From Marinobacter guineae (GTDB taxonomy: Bacteria; Pseudomonadota; Gammaproteobacteria; Pseudomonadales; Oleiphilaceae), in NCBI RefSeq assembly GCF_002744735.1, contig NZ_KZ319339.1:1488001-1552000 (forward strand): DNA of 64,000 nucleotides. The letters are read 5' to 3'. A program made the translations under genes and the position numbers. Of the stretch, positions 37,765 through 45,677 are shown in pieces. The notes under the pieces were generated by a model. The model saw nothing but the letters and a program-made list of their open reading frames with translations, made no database searches and was not told the origin of the DNA. Position 1 is the stretch's first letter, and each line of letters begins with the position of its first letter.

Positions 37765-38467
37765 AGGCCACCGTTGCTGCAAGAAGGTAGCCAGCCCCAC
37801 GTACTGTCTTGATCAGTTTCGGATTGCGCCCCTGATCTCCGAGGCGTTGCCGGAGACGGCTGACCGCGACATCCACAACCCGGTCCAGTGGCATGGATTC
37901 ACGGCCGCGGGTGACATCGGAAATAGTGTCGCGGTCCAGCACCTGGTTGGGGTGGCTCAGGAACAGCTGAAGAAGGGCAAAATCCGCCCCGGAAAGGGCT
38001 GTCGCCTGCCCGTTTTCGCTGATGAGCTCGTGGGCGAGGGTGTCCAGGCGCCAGCGCTCAAAGAGCACGAACCGCGGGTTGTCAGACCGGGTAAAGCTCG
38101 CCCGACGCAGTAGTGCCTTGACCCTGGCCTGCAGTTCCCGGGCACTGAAGGGCTTGGCAAGGTAGTCATCGGCACCCAGCTCCAGCCCCACTACCCGGTC
38201 GGTTTCATCAGAGCTTGCGGTCAGCATGATGATGGGCACCCGGGAATGTTCCCGAATCTCCCGGCAAAGAGTAAAACCGTCGTCGCCCGGCAGCATGACA
38301 TCAAGTACTATCAGATCGACACGGGCTGAACCCAGCTCTGATCGCATCTGGTCACCGTCCCCTGCCGTCAGCACCGCGTACCCCACTCGGCTCAGGTGCT
38401 CTTTCAATAATTCCCGGATAGCCAGGTCGTCATCCACAACCAGAATCGATGGTTTTCTTTCACTCAT
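37751..38467 (-). CDS. gltR: OmpR-family response regulator (GltR-like)
   Basis: 238 residues from the ATG at 38467; a further ATG 24 bases upstream is possible. The receiver domain has DDD near residue 11, the phospho-site LIVLDVMLPGDDGF, the Thr in IIMLTASSDE and the Lys in DDYLAKPF. The C-terminal winged helix ends KLIKTVRGAGYLLA. The receiver is very close to Pseudomonas GltR (SILVVDDDxxIRELL, MLTASSDExDRVxGLELGADDYL). It probably controls the porin-gts operon with the adjacent kinase. Frames running further upstream are antisense to the next gene. Confidence 0.85.
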   Translation of the reverse strand: MSERKPSILVVDDDLAIRELLKEHLSRVGYAVLTAGDGDQMRSELGSARVDLIVLDVMLPGDDGFTLCREIREHSRVPIIMLTASSDETDRVVGLELGADDYLAKPFSARELQARVKALLRRASFTRSDNPRFVLFERWRLDTLAHELISENGQATALSGADFALLQLFLSHPNQVLDRDTISDVTRGRESMPLDRVVDVAVSRLRQRLGDQGRNPKLIKTVRGAGYLLAATVAYACE

Positions 38468-38587
38468 GCGTTGGTCTTTGTTGTTGTTCATCATGAACAG
38501 AATATGTCTTATGGTTTTAAGGCAAAAGCCCCGAGTGAGTGCTAGCCTGCAGTCAGGATTGTTAACAAAATGGAAGTGGCACTCAGC

Positions 38588-39838
38588 ATGAACCTCCGAC
38601 TGGCCCTGGGTCTGAGTCTGGCGACAATACTGGCGTCTTCCGTCTGCCAGGCCCAAGCTCCGACCCTGAACCTGTATACCTTTGACAGTCCACCCTACCA
38701 GGTTGCGGGACCGGGAACGGATGAAACCGGAAAGGTATCCGGCGAAACCACTGAAACCGTGATTTGCGCCGCAACTCGTGCTGGCTGGCAAACCCGCATC
38801 CGGATCGCCCCCCAGAATCGCGCCCTGCACTCGCTGAAACGCAGCATCGTGAGTGGCTATTTCGCCATTGATGCTTCCACTGAGCTGGATACTATTGCCA
38901 GGCGAAGCGACCCGGTCGCTCTGGAAAAATGGTACTTCTTCACCACTGAAGAAGGGAAGTTCAACGGGAATGCCCGGATCGGGGTGGTGGACGGCAGCAA
39001 TGAGGAAGCCTGGCTGGAAACCAACGGTTACACCATCTTCATGAGTGTCGCCTCGCCCTCCCAGCTGCTGGCCCTGCTTCGCCGCGGACGAATTGGTGCG
39101 GCACTGATGGATGAGAGGGTGATGATTGATTTGCAAGAGGAAAACCAGGCGGAAGGCCCGGATATCAAGGCGCACTTCGTCCGTTATGCTCCTCTGCATC
39201 TTTATCTGACCGAAGCCTTTGTGGCCCGCTATCCGCAATTTCTTCCCGAGTTCAACCGCATTCTTCCGACCTGCATGGAAGGGCAACTGGCGCTCTCGGG
39301 GCCCGAAGAGTTCAGGATCCGGGCTCTGGCCGATCGTCTGATCAGGGAACTGCATGGCACTCTCAATATCGGCCAGACTGTTGAAGCCGCCCCCCGGCAC
39401 CAGAATTTCACGGATGTCATGACCCAGGACAGCGTATGGCAGGTACTCGCCCCTGACACACCCACGGCACTTGCCAGCTATATCCTGCAACTTCCGGGTT
39501 CGCGTGCATTGCACGGGTGGAGGGTAGCTCAAGATGGCCTGGTCAGCGAGGCGATGATCATTAATGATATGGGAACGCTCGCAGCGATGAGTGGACTCAC
39601 TACCGATTATTGGCAAGGGGACGAACCGAAATACCAGGAAGTGGTAAGAAATACACGCAGAGGGCTCATGGGGCTGGATGCGCTCTATATTTCGCCGATT
39701 CGTTTCGATGCCTCGACTTCACAGTTTCAGGTTACCGTCAGCGCTCCGGTCGAGCCCATTGAGGAGGGTGTACCAAAAGCCATCATTGCACTGGGCCTGA
39801 ATGCCGAGGAGGCATTGCGCAGCCAGGACATTCCCTGA
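38588..39838 (+). CDS. Periplasmic binding-type protein, divergent from the two-component pair
   Basis: 416 residues from the ATG at 38588. A signal peptide (LALGLSLATILASSVCQAQA) is followed by a family 3 solute-binding-like domain (LNLYTFDSPPYQV, GETTETVICAATRAGWQTRIRIAPQNRALHSLKRSIVSGYF). The last 130 residues differ and resemble a PDC/Cache-like fold (GWRVAQDGLVSEAMIINDMGTLAAMSG, DALYISPIRFD). Such two-part proteins often report a ligand to a membrane sensor. It starts 120 bases from the response regulator on the other strand. There are no partner permeases, so a signalling role is more likely than transport. Confidence 0.6.
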   Translation: MNLRLALGLSLATILASSVCQAQAPTLNLYTFDSPPYQVAGPGTDETGKVSGETTETVICAATRAGWQTRIRIAPQNRALHSLKRSIVSGYFAIDASTELDTIARRSDPVALEKWYFFTTEEGKFNGNARIGVVDGSNEEAWLETNGYTIFMSVASPSQLLALLRRGRIGAALMDERVMIDLQEENQAEGPDIKAHFVRYAPLHLYLTEAFVARYPQFLPEFNRILPTCMEGQLALSGPEEFRIRALADRLIRELHGTLNIGQTVEAAPRHQNFTDVMTQDSVWQVLAPDTPTALASYILQLPGSRALHGWRVAQDGLVSEAMIINDMGTLAAMSGLTTDYWQGDEPKYQEVVRNTRRGLMGLDALYISPIRFDASTSQFQVTVSAPVEPIEEGVPKAIIALGLNAEEALRSQDIP

Positions 39839-39840
39839 GA

Positions 39841-41529
39841 TCAGGGAGGCCCCACCTCGCACGCCAGCACCAGGGCCCAGAACTCTGAAAAATCGTTGAC
39901 CACCACATCCGGCTTGTCCGGGTGCTTGTGCGTACCGGGGAAGATCTTGTTGAGCCAGGGCAAATCCCACTGCGCGCCGTTAAAGAACACCGAGGTCATA
40001 CCCGCGCGCTTGGCGGCAATCACATCGGTAGTGCTGTCCCCCACATACCAGACGCTCGGGTCCGGCGGGTAGTCCAGCTTCTGCACCGCCAGCAACAGCT
40101 GATCCGGATGGGGTTTGCGCAACGGTGTGTCGTCTCCGCACACATCGACATCAAATAGATGGGTCCAGCCGGTGTCTTCCACCAAAGCCAGCTCTTTTTC
40201 GAAGAACTCACGGTCCCGATTGGTGATCACCCCCACCTGAACCCCCAACCGTCGCAGCCCCTCCAGCACCTCGCGCACCTTGGGTTCAAACGCCTTGACC
40301 GTGCCGTAGTGCTTTCGATAGTGATGGTTGAAAGCCTTATGGGCAATTTGCTTGGCTTCCTGATCCTCCCCGAACAGCACTTCAAAAATGTCGGTCCGGG
40401 ATATTTTCCGGTCAGCCTTCACCTTGGGATGCAACCTGGCAAACTCGCGCACATAGGCCACCAGTTTGACGTCTTCCGGGGTCTTGCTGTCCTCGGGTGC
40501 CACCATCCGGTCCATCAGCCTGAGCTTGTGGAAATCCGGTAGCATATCGTCCACCGCGTGGTACATGGCGTCCAGGGTATCCACAAGGGTGGCGTGCCAG
40601 TCGAACAGGACCACCGCCGGCCGAATCAGTTTGACCACCGCCGGGTGCCAGTCTGGCTCAATGCGGGGTTCCGGGCGGTGCGGTGGCGGGAATGGTTTTG
40701 GTCGGACCTCCGCCGGGGCCCGATAAAACGCCTCCGGCTCGCCCCTTTCCAGCAGGGCCAGCAAATCCATCAGGTCTTCAAAACTGTCCAGAATCGCTGC
40801 GGGCGCATCCCGGTATGAGAACCAGCTGTCGATTCGGCCCGATTCCCAGCAGGCACCGTTGTAGAAAACGCCGGAAACACCGGCTTTGTTGGCGGTGAGC
40901 ATGTCGACATAACTGTCACCGACATACCAGGCCCGCTCATCGGCCGGCAGCCCGAGTTTCTCCAGAGCCTTGAGGATGACCTCCGGATCAGGCTTGTATT
41001 CGGTCACATCATCGGCGCAGACCGTGGCATCAAACAAATGCTGCCAGCGACCTTCATCCACCATACGCAATTCCTTGTCGAGAAATTCACGGTTCCTGTT
41101 GGTGGACACCGCCAGCCGGATACCCATGGCTCTCAGGGCCGAGAGGTACTCATAGGCACCGGGCTGGAAGGGTTTCACCTGCCCGAAATAGCGACGATAG
41201 GCCTCGTTGTAGGCCTTGTGGGCAATCAGTTTTGCGTCTTTGTCGTCGCCAAATATGGCGTTGAAGATGTCGGTCCGGGAAACCCGGCGTTCCGCCAGGA
41301 TGCGTGGATGCAGGCGTCGGAAAATCCGGATGTAGCGCACCAGCCGGGCGTCCTCCGCCGTACGGCATTGAGCTTCCGGCAGCAACCGGTCCACCAGCCC
41401 CAGTTCCTCCAACTGCGGCAGCATGTCTTCCATGGCGCTGAACATGGCATCGTGGGTGTCTACCAGCGTGCCGTGCCAGTCAAAGATCAATACCGACGGA
41501 GCCTGCAGATGGTCACTGAACCGGGCCAT
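39841..41529 (-). CDS. Tandem HAD-fold protein (two fused HAD domains)
   Basis: 562 residues from the ATG at 41529 (AAAGGA upstream). Two homologous HAD domains of about 270 residues are joined by a Pro-rich linker (PKPFPPPHRPEPRIEP). Motif I is FDWHGTLVDT in the first and FDWHATLVDT in the second; motif II is VSTNRN and VITNRD; motif III/IV appears as KPDPE...YVGDSYVD and KPHPD...YVGDSTTD. The nucleophile Asp is kept, but the general acid Asp two residues on is His in both domains, and the second has Ala for Gly. Both copies share insertions (RLHPK, SRTDIF). Substrate unknown. Confidence 0.85.
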   Translation of the reverse strand: MARFSDHLQAPSVLIFDWHGTLVDTHDAMFSAMEDMLPQLEELGLVDRLLPEAQCRTAEDARLVRYIRIFRRLHPRILAERRVSRTDIFNAIFGDDKDAKLIAHKAYNEAYRRYFGQVKPFQPGAYEYLSALRAMGIRLAVSTNRNREFLDKELRMVDEGRWQHLFDATVCADDVTEYKPDPEVILKALEKLGLPADERAWYVGDSYVDMLTANKAGVSGVFYNGACWESGRIDSWFSYRDAPAAILDSFEDLMDLLALLERGEPEAFYRAPAEVRPKPFPPPHRPEPRIEPDWHPAVVKLIRPAVVLFDWHATLVDTLDAMYHAVDDMLPDFHKLRLMDRMVAPEDSKTPEDVKLVAYVREFARLHPKVKADRKISRTDIFEVLFGEDQEAKQIAHKAFNHHYRKHYGTVKAFEPKVREVLEGLRRLGVQVGVITNRDREFFEKELALVEDTGWTHLFDVDVCGDDTPLRKPHPDQLLLAVQKLDYPPDPSVWYVGDSTTDVIAAKRAGMTSVFFNGAQWDLPWLNKIFPGTHKHPDKPDVVVNDFSEFWALVLACEVGPP

Positions 41530-41623
41530 GGTCAATCCTTTGGAGTTTCAGGAACGTACAAGTAATCACTTTCAGTAGAATAATCATTTTGTCCCAATGC
41601 ACAAAAACCCGAGCCAGAAGGTA

Positions 41624-42469
41624 TCAGTCCGGGCTGGAATACCACGGCACTCCAGCTCGCTCACTACGCTCAAGCTCCGCAATAACCTGGGCTCCCAGTA
41701 ACAGGATGATGGAGCCTACCTCCAGGCTGATCAGCAGGACAATAATGGTTGTCAGTGACCCGTAGATCACGTTGACGAATGAGATATTGAGAAAGTAGTA
41801 CATCATGACCAGCCGTGTCGCCTCCCACAGAATGGCTGCGACCAGCCCTCCGACCAGTGCCCTGCGTGACGATATCCGCGAAATGGGCAACACCTTGTAG
41901 ATGGCGCTGAACATGATAAAGACACTGATAAAGCTCAGCAGGTAAAGGATGATGCCAGGCTCTTCGTAAAGCGTATTGATGAAAGCAAACAGCAAAGTCA
42001 GAGTGAGCAGGCCTGCACCCAGGACCAGCATGAACGCATAGGGCAACACGGCTGAAAGCCAGAAGCTGCGCCTGGGATTGTCCGAGCGATGAAAGATAAT
42101 GGCGATCGAGTCTTCCAGCATCCGGAAAGCAAACGAACTGAAGAAGAGCAGCACCGGAATACCCGCAATTCCGATGATATCCCTCGATTCCATGAACGCG
42201 CGCACGGCCTCCAGCCACACATCAGCGTGGGCGGGCGCAAAGTGCTGAGCCTGGATCGCCATAACCTCCAGCAGTTGCTCCTCTTCCACCACCCGAGTCA
42301 GCAGAACCCCGAGCAGCGCCAGCAGCGGCACCGCTGACAACAGAACGTTGTAACCGACCCCGCCTGCAAGCAGAATCCCCCGATTGCGCAAAAAGTTACC
42401 CAACACCCTGCGCGAGAACAGCCAGAGCCGCCGCATGAATACAGCTGGGGAACCGTCATTTTCCGTCAT
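41624..42469 (-). CDS. YihY/BrkB-family inner-membrane protein
   Basis: 281 residues from the ATG at 42469 (TTG at 42478 is an alternative). Six hydrophobic helices with the family features FLRNRGILLAGGVGYNVLLSAVPLLALL, VLPISRISSRRALVGGLVAAILWEATR and YGSLTTIIVLLISLEVGSIILLLGAQVIAEL. Once annotated as ribonuclease BN in error, this family is now considered a membrane protein of uncertain role. It lies 18 bases after the universal stress protein gene and may be in its operon. Confidence 0.85.
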   Translation of the reverse strand: MTENDGSPAVFMRRLWLFSRRVLGNFLRNRGILLAGGVGYNVLLSAVPLLALLGVLLTRVVEEEQLLEVMAIQAQHFAPAHADVWLEAVRAFMESRDIIGIAGIPVLLFFSSFAFRMLEDSIAIIFHRSDNPRRSFWLSAVLPYAFMLVLGAGLLTLTLLFAFINTLYEEPGIILYLLSFISVFIMFSAIYKVLPISRISSRRALVGGLVAAILWEATRLVMMYYFLNISFVNVIYGSLTTIIVLLISLEVGSIILLLGAQVIAELERSERAGVPWYSSPD

Positions 42470-42487
42470 GTCAGTCAAGAGCCCGGG

Positions 42488-42949
42488 TTAGCTGTCGTCT
42501 TCACCTTTTTCCGGTTCCGACTTTTCCATCGACGGCAGTACAAGTACCTGACATGGAGAATTCACCGAAACATATTCCACCGTCGCCTTTCGCAACGGCC
42601 AGTGACCACCGCTGCCACGGGAAACCAATAGCAAAAGGTCTGCACAGAGCTGGCCCGCCAGCCCCACCAGTTTTTCGCCAGCGCTCCCAGCCACCACGTG
42701 CAGGCTGGCGCTGCGGTTCAGAGGCAGATACTTTCGCACGAGCAGATCCAGCACTTCCCGGACCTCAGCCTCCTTTTGCTCCGGGGCCTCTTCGGTGACG
42801 TGCGGGAAGAACCCACCCCCGCCCGGACTGTAAACACTGGCAAGGTGCAGCTCACCATCCTCGGCCAGCAGATCCATGGCGGCCTCCAGGGCACGCTTGC
42901 CCTCCCCGTCGTCTTCCGGATCAATTGCGATCAACAGTTTCCGATACAT
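42488..42949 (-). CDS. Universal stress protein (UspA family)
   Basis: 153 residues. KLLIAIDPEDDGEGKRALEAAMDLL opens the fold; the ATP-binding G-2x-G-9x-G(S/T) element is reduced to VSRGSGGHWPLRKATVEYVSVNSPCQVLVL, still close to the family. A Gly-rich insert (SPGGGGFFPH) is unusual. Its start lies 29 bases inside the end of the BCCT transporter gene, so translation is coupled. This recalls TeaD, the Usp that regulates the ectoine transporter in Halomonas; a regulatory role for this one is inferred. Confidence 0.88.
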   Translation of the reverse strand: MYRKLLIAIDPEDDGEGKRALEAAMDLLAEDGELHLASVYSPGGGGFFPHVTEEAPEQKEAEVREVLDLLVRKYLPLNRSASLHVVAGSAGEKLVGLAGQLCADLLLLVSRGSGGHWPLRKATVEYVSVNSPCQVLVLPSMEKSEPEKGEDDS

Positions 42950-44540
42950 ACTCGTTCTCCTGTTTGGTTTCGGAGGTTGCCTCCACTTCCGGAAAGGCTC
43001 GCCCGCGTACCAGTTCGTTCATGCTGTAGCCACGGTAATCTGCCCGGAGTGCCCGAAACAACGCCACCGCCATGAAAATCAGCAAAATGCAGAAGGGCAG
43101 CCCCAGTGAGGTAATCACGTTCTGCAGGGCATCCAGCCCACCAGCCAGCAACAACGTGGCGGCGATAACACCCTGGGCTGCAGCCCAGAAAATCCGCTGG
43201 CGCACCAGGGACGGCTGATCATCCCGCCGGGTCAGCATATCGATCACAAGTGATGCCGAATCCGATGACGTGGTAAAGAAAATGACGATGATAACCACAC
43301 TCAGGGCCGATGCCACGTTCGCAAGCGGGAAAGCTTCCAGAAAGGCGAAAATGGCCACGGAGGGGTCCTGCTGTACCTGTTCGGCCAAAGCTACCTGACC
43401 GTTCATTTCCACCTGGATGGCGGATAACCCGAAGATTCCGAACCACACCAGAGTGAACGCTGTGGGGGCAAACAAAACACCGGCGACAAATTCGCGGATG
43501 GTCCGCCCGCGGGAAATCCTGGCGATAAAGATTCCGACATAGGGCGCCCAGGAGATGGTCCAGGCCCAGTAGAACAGGGTCCACTGCCGCTGCCAGTCGG
43601 TTTCCGTAAAAGTCTGAGTCCAGAAGGCCAGCCACGGCAATGCGTCAAGATAGTCCCCCACACTCTGAACCATCCCTTCGGCAATAAACACGGTTGGCCC
43701 AACCGTGAGCACGAACACTAGCAAGGACATGGCCAGCACAATGTTAAGCTGCGACAGTCGGCGAACTCCCTTATCCAGACCGAGAGCCACCGAGGTAGCT
43801 GCAATACTGGTAATGACCGCAATCAGAATCACCTGAACCAGACCGGTGGAAGGTGTGCCAAAGAGATAATTCAGACCACTGTTCAACTGCAGGGTCCCCA
43901 GCCCCAGGGAGGTCGCCACGCCAAACAGGGTGCCGAGCACTGCTATTACATCCACCGCCCAGCCCCAGGGCCCGAACGCCCGCTCCCCGAGGATCGGATA
44001 GAACAGGCTGCTGATGCGCATGGGCAGGTTGTGCCGGTATGCAAAGTAGCCGATCGCCAGCCCCGGCATGGCAAAGATGGTCCAGGTATGCAGGCCGAAG
44101 TGATAGAGCGCGACCGTCATGGCGTCGCTGGCGGCCCGTTCCGAGCCCGGTTGCACGCCTTCAAAAGGTGGGTTGGCAAAGTGGGAAACCGGTTCCGCCA
44201 CGCCCCAGAACATCAGGATGGTGCCGATGCCGGCGGCAAACAGCATGGTGAACCAGGTCAGGTTGGAATAATCAGGGCGGCTGTCGTCGGCGCCCAGGCG
44301 AATGTTGCCATAGCGGCTCACCGCCAGGCCAAGCAGGAAGATCAGCAAGGAACTGACGGCGAGAATATAAAACCAGCCCAGATTGCGGGCTACCCAACCT
44401 GTCAGCAGCCCGAAACTTTCTGCAACGGCCTCGTCAAACGGGACCGCCAGGGCGACGAACAGCGTGGCCACCCCGGCCGAAGTGAAAAATACCCCCGGTA
44501 TGGTCTGCAGTCCCAATCGGCGTTGCAGCCGCTCCAGCAC
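42921..44540 (-). CDS. BCCT-family betaine/carnitine/choline-type transporter
   Basis: 539 residues with a GTG start at 44540. Twelve hydrophobic helices and the BCCT aromatic signature TLFYWAWTISWAPYVGIFIARISRGRTIREF are present, with FAAGIGTILMFWGVAEP in helix 3. The Gly-rich unwound segment is of the GIG(T) type rather than GMG, suggesting sodium- or proton-driven compatible-solute uptake. The C-terminal tail is charged (ETKQENEYVSETVDRN). It overlaps the downstream Usp gene. Substrate is likely betaine, choline or a relative, in osmoprotection. Confidence 0.9.
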   Translation of the reverse strand: MLERLQRRLGLQTIPGVFFTSAGVATLFVALAVPFDEAVAESFGLLTGWVARNLGWFYILAVSSLLIFLLGLAVSRYGNIRLGADDSRPDYSNLTWFTMLFAAGIGTILMFWGVAEPVSHFANPPFEGVQPGSERAASDAMTVALYHFGLHTWTIFAMPGLAIGYFAYRHNLPMRISSLFYPILGERAFGPWGWAVDVIAVLGTLFGVATSLGLGTLQLNSGLNYLFGTPSTGLVQVILIAVITSIAATSVALGLDKGVRRLSQLNIVLAMSLLVFVLTVGPTVFIAEGMVQSVGDYLDALPWLAFWTQTFTETDWQRQWTLFYWAWTISWAPYVGIFIARISRGRTIREFVAGVLFAPTAFTLVWFGIFGLSAIQVEMNGQVALAEQVQQDPSVAIFAFLEAFPLANVASALSVVIIVIFFTTSSDSASLVIDMLTRRDDQPSLVRQRIFWAAAQGVIAATLLLAGGLDALQNVITSLGLPFCILLIFMAVALFRALRADYRGYSMNELVRGRAFPEVEATSETKQENEYVSETVDRN

Positions 44541-44618
44541 ATGAGCCTCCGTTTCTTCCGAAAAAGTCTACGAAAGGCTTTACGCTACCATACCTGCCAA
44601 CCGGTTGCGGGACAGAAA

Positions 44619-45131
44619 TCAATTCCGGTTCAGTTGCCTCTGCTGCTCCAGCATCTGTTCCATCATGAGCTGCATCTGGTTCATGCGGATCTCCATCATC
44701 TCCAGGCGCTGCTCATTATCGATAGCACCACCACCAGACCTGTTTCCCTGGGCATTGCCAGACTGCTTCTTGCCCTGGCCCGGATTGTTCATCATGCCCT
44801 GGTTATTCATCATGCCCTGGCCCTGGCCCATCATGCCCTGACCTTGGCCCATCATTCCCGGGCCCATCATGCCACCCCGCATCATGCCCATATGGTTTTG
44901 CATGTACTCCATATGCTTTTCCCGGATGCGCTGGCGCTCGGCGTCTGATGTGGCATTGCGCATCTCCTGCCTCATGGCCTGCATTTGAGCCATATTTTCA
45001 TTCATTTGCTGAATCTGTTCCTGATTCATCATGCCCCCACGGGGCATTTGATCGGAATTGCCCTGGGCAAACACCAAAACGGGCGCTGCCACGAGAACGG
45101 AACACGCGATCAAACGGGTAAATCTGTTCAT
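44619..45131 (-). CDS. Periplasmic Met-rich, probable copper-binding protein
   Basis: 170 residues from the ATG at 45131 (AAGGAGG upstream). A signal peptide (VLVAAPVLVFAQ) precedes a helical Gln/Met-rich part, then tandem GMMGQGQ and MMNNQG units between residues about 85 and 115, and a second Met/Gln helix at the end. Met clusters of this kind bind Cu(I) in the periplasm. A CTGAA direct repeat 57 bases upstream ties it to the copper regulon. I do not assign a named family. Confidence 0.7.
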   Translation of the reverse strand: MNRFTRLIACSVLVAAPVLVFAQGNSDQMPRGGMMNQEQIQQMNENMAQMQAMRQEMRNATSDAERQRIREKHMEYMQNHMGMMRGGMMGPGMMGQGQGMMGQGQGMMNNQGMMNNPGQGKKQSGNAQGNRSGGGAIDNEQRLEMMEIRMNQMQLMMEQMLEQQRQLNRN

Positions 45132-45187
45132 GAGATCCTCCTTAATATCTGCAGAAATCTGCATCCCACTCAGTAAAGACCATGAAA

Positions 45188-45203
45188 CTGAATCGAGGCT
45201 GAA
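45188..45203 (-). promoter_or_regulatory. Direct-repeat box A (putative CopR site)
   Basis: CTGAA-TCGAGG-CTGAA followed by AATG on the plus strand; on the minus strand TTCAG-N6-TTCAG with an 11-base period, as OmpR-family regulators favour. It is 57 bases upstream of the Met-rich protein start. The same element recurs at 50059, 53359 and 53394. Confidence 0.7.
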
Positions 45204-45260
45204 AATGGAGCTCCGATTGAGGTTAAATCAACCGTTGTTGATCTGAATCATCTGAATAAA

Positions 45261-45647
45261 TCAGATTGCCTGCACAACTTCAGACAGCATATCCCTGACT
45301 TTTCCGGCAACCTGCTTGAGTTCGTCATTATCAATGGCGGACATGGAAACAACGGGGTCGACGGCGCTGACCTCTACACCCTCCGAAACCTCCCGGAGAA
45401 TGACGTTACAAGGCAGCATGGCCCCGACACGAGGCTCCACACCAATGGCTTCCCAGGCCATACCCGGATTGCAGGCTCCGAGAATCCGGTAGGCCGGCAT
45501 ATCCTTATCCAGCTTTTTCTTCATCGTGGCCTTGACGTCAATTTCCGTCAGTACCCCAAAGCCGTGGTCGGTAAGCGCCTGGCGCGCTCTCTTGTCGACG
45601 TCCTCGAAATCGGCATCTTCGATGATTCGATTGATTGTGTATGTCAT
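45261..45647 (-). CDS. DUF302 family protein
   Basis: 128 residues from the ATG at 45647 (GGAG upstream). The family pattern is seen in DADFEDVDKRARQALTDHGFGVLTEIDVKATMKKKLDKDMPAYRILGACNPGMAWEAI and PRVGAMLPCNVILREV. DUF302 proteins occur beside heavy-metal and redox genes; a role is not established. The two Cys (GACNP, LPCNV) could bind metal. It lies 30 bases after the copper ATPase gene and probably belongs to its operon. Confidence 0.85.
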   Translation of the reverse strand: MTYTINRIIEDADFEDVDKRARQALTDHGFGVLTEIDVKATMKKKLDKDMPAYRILGACNPGMAWEAIGVEPRVGAMLPCNVILREVSEGVEVSAVDPVVSMSAIDNDELKQVAGKVRDMLSEVVQAI

Positions 45648-45677
45648 GGCTATCTCCAAAATTCGAAAGTTCAATGG

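Noticed and set aside
38468..39616. Upstream extension of the GltR-like response regulator frame to 621 codons
   Set aside because: The extra part is antisense to the periplasmic binding-like gene and the regulator fold starts at the ATG at 38467.
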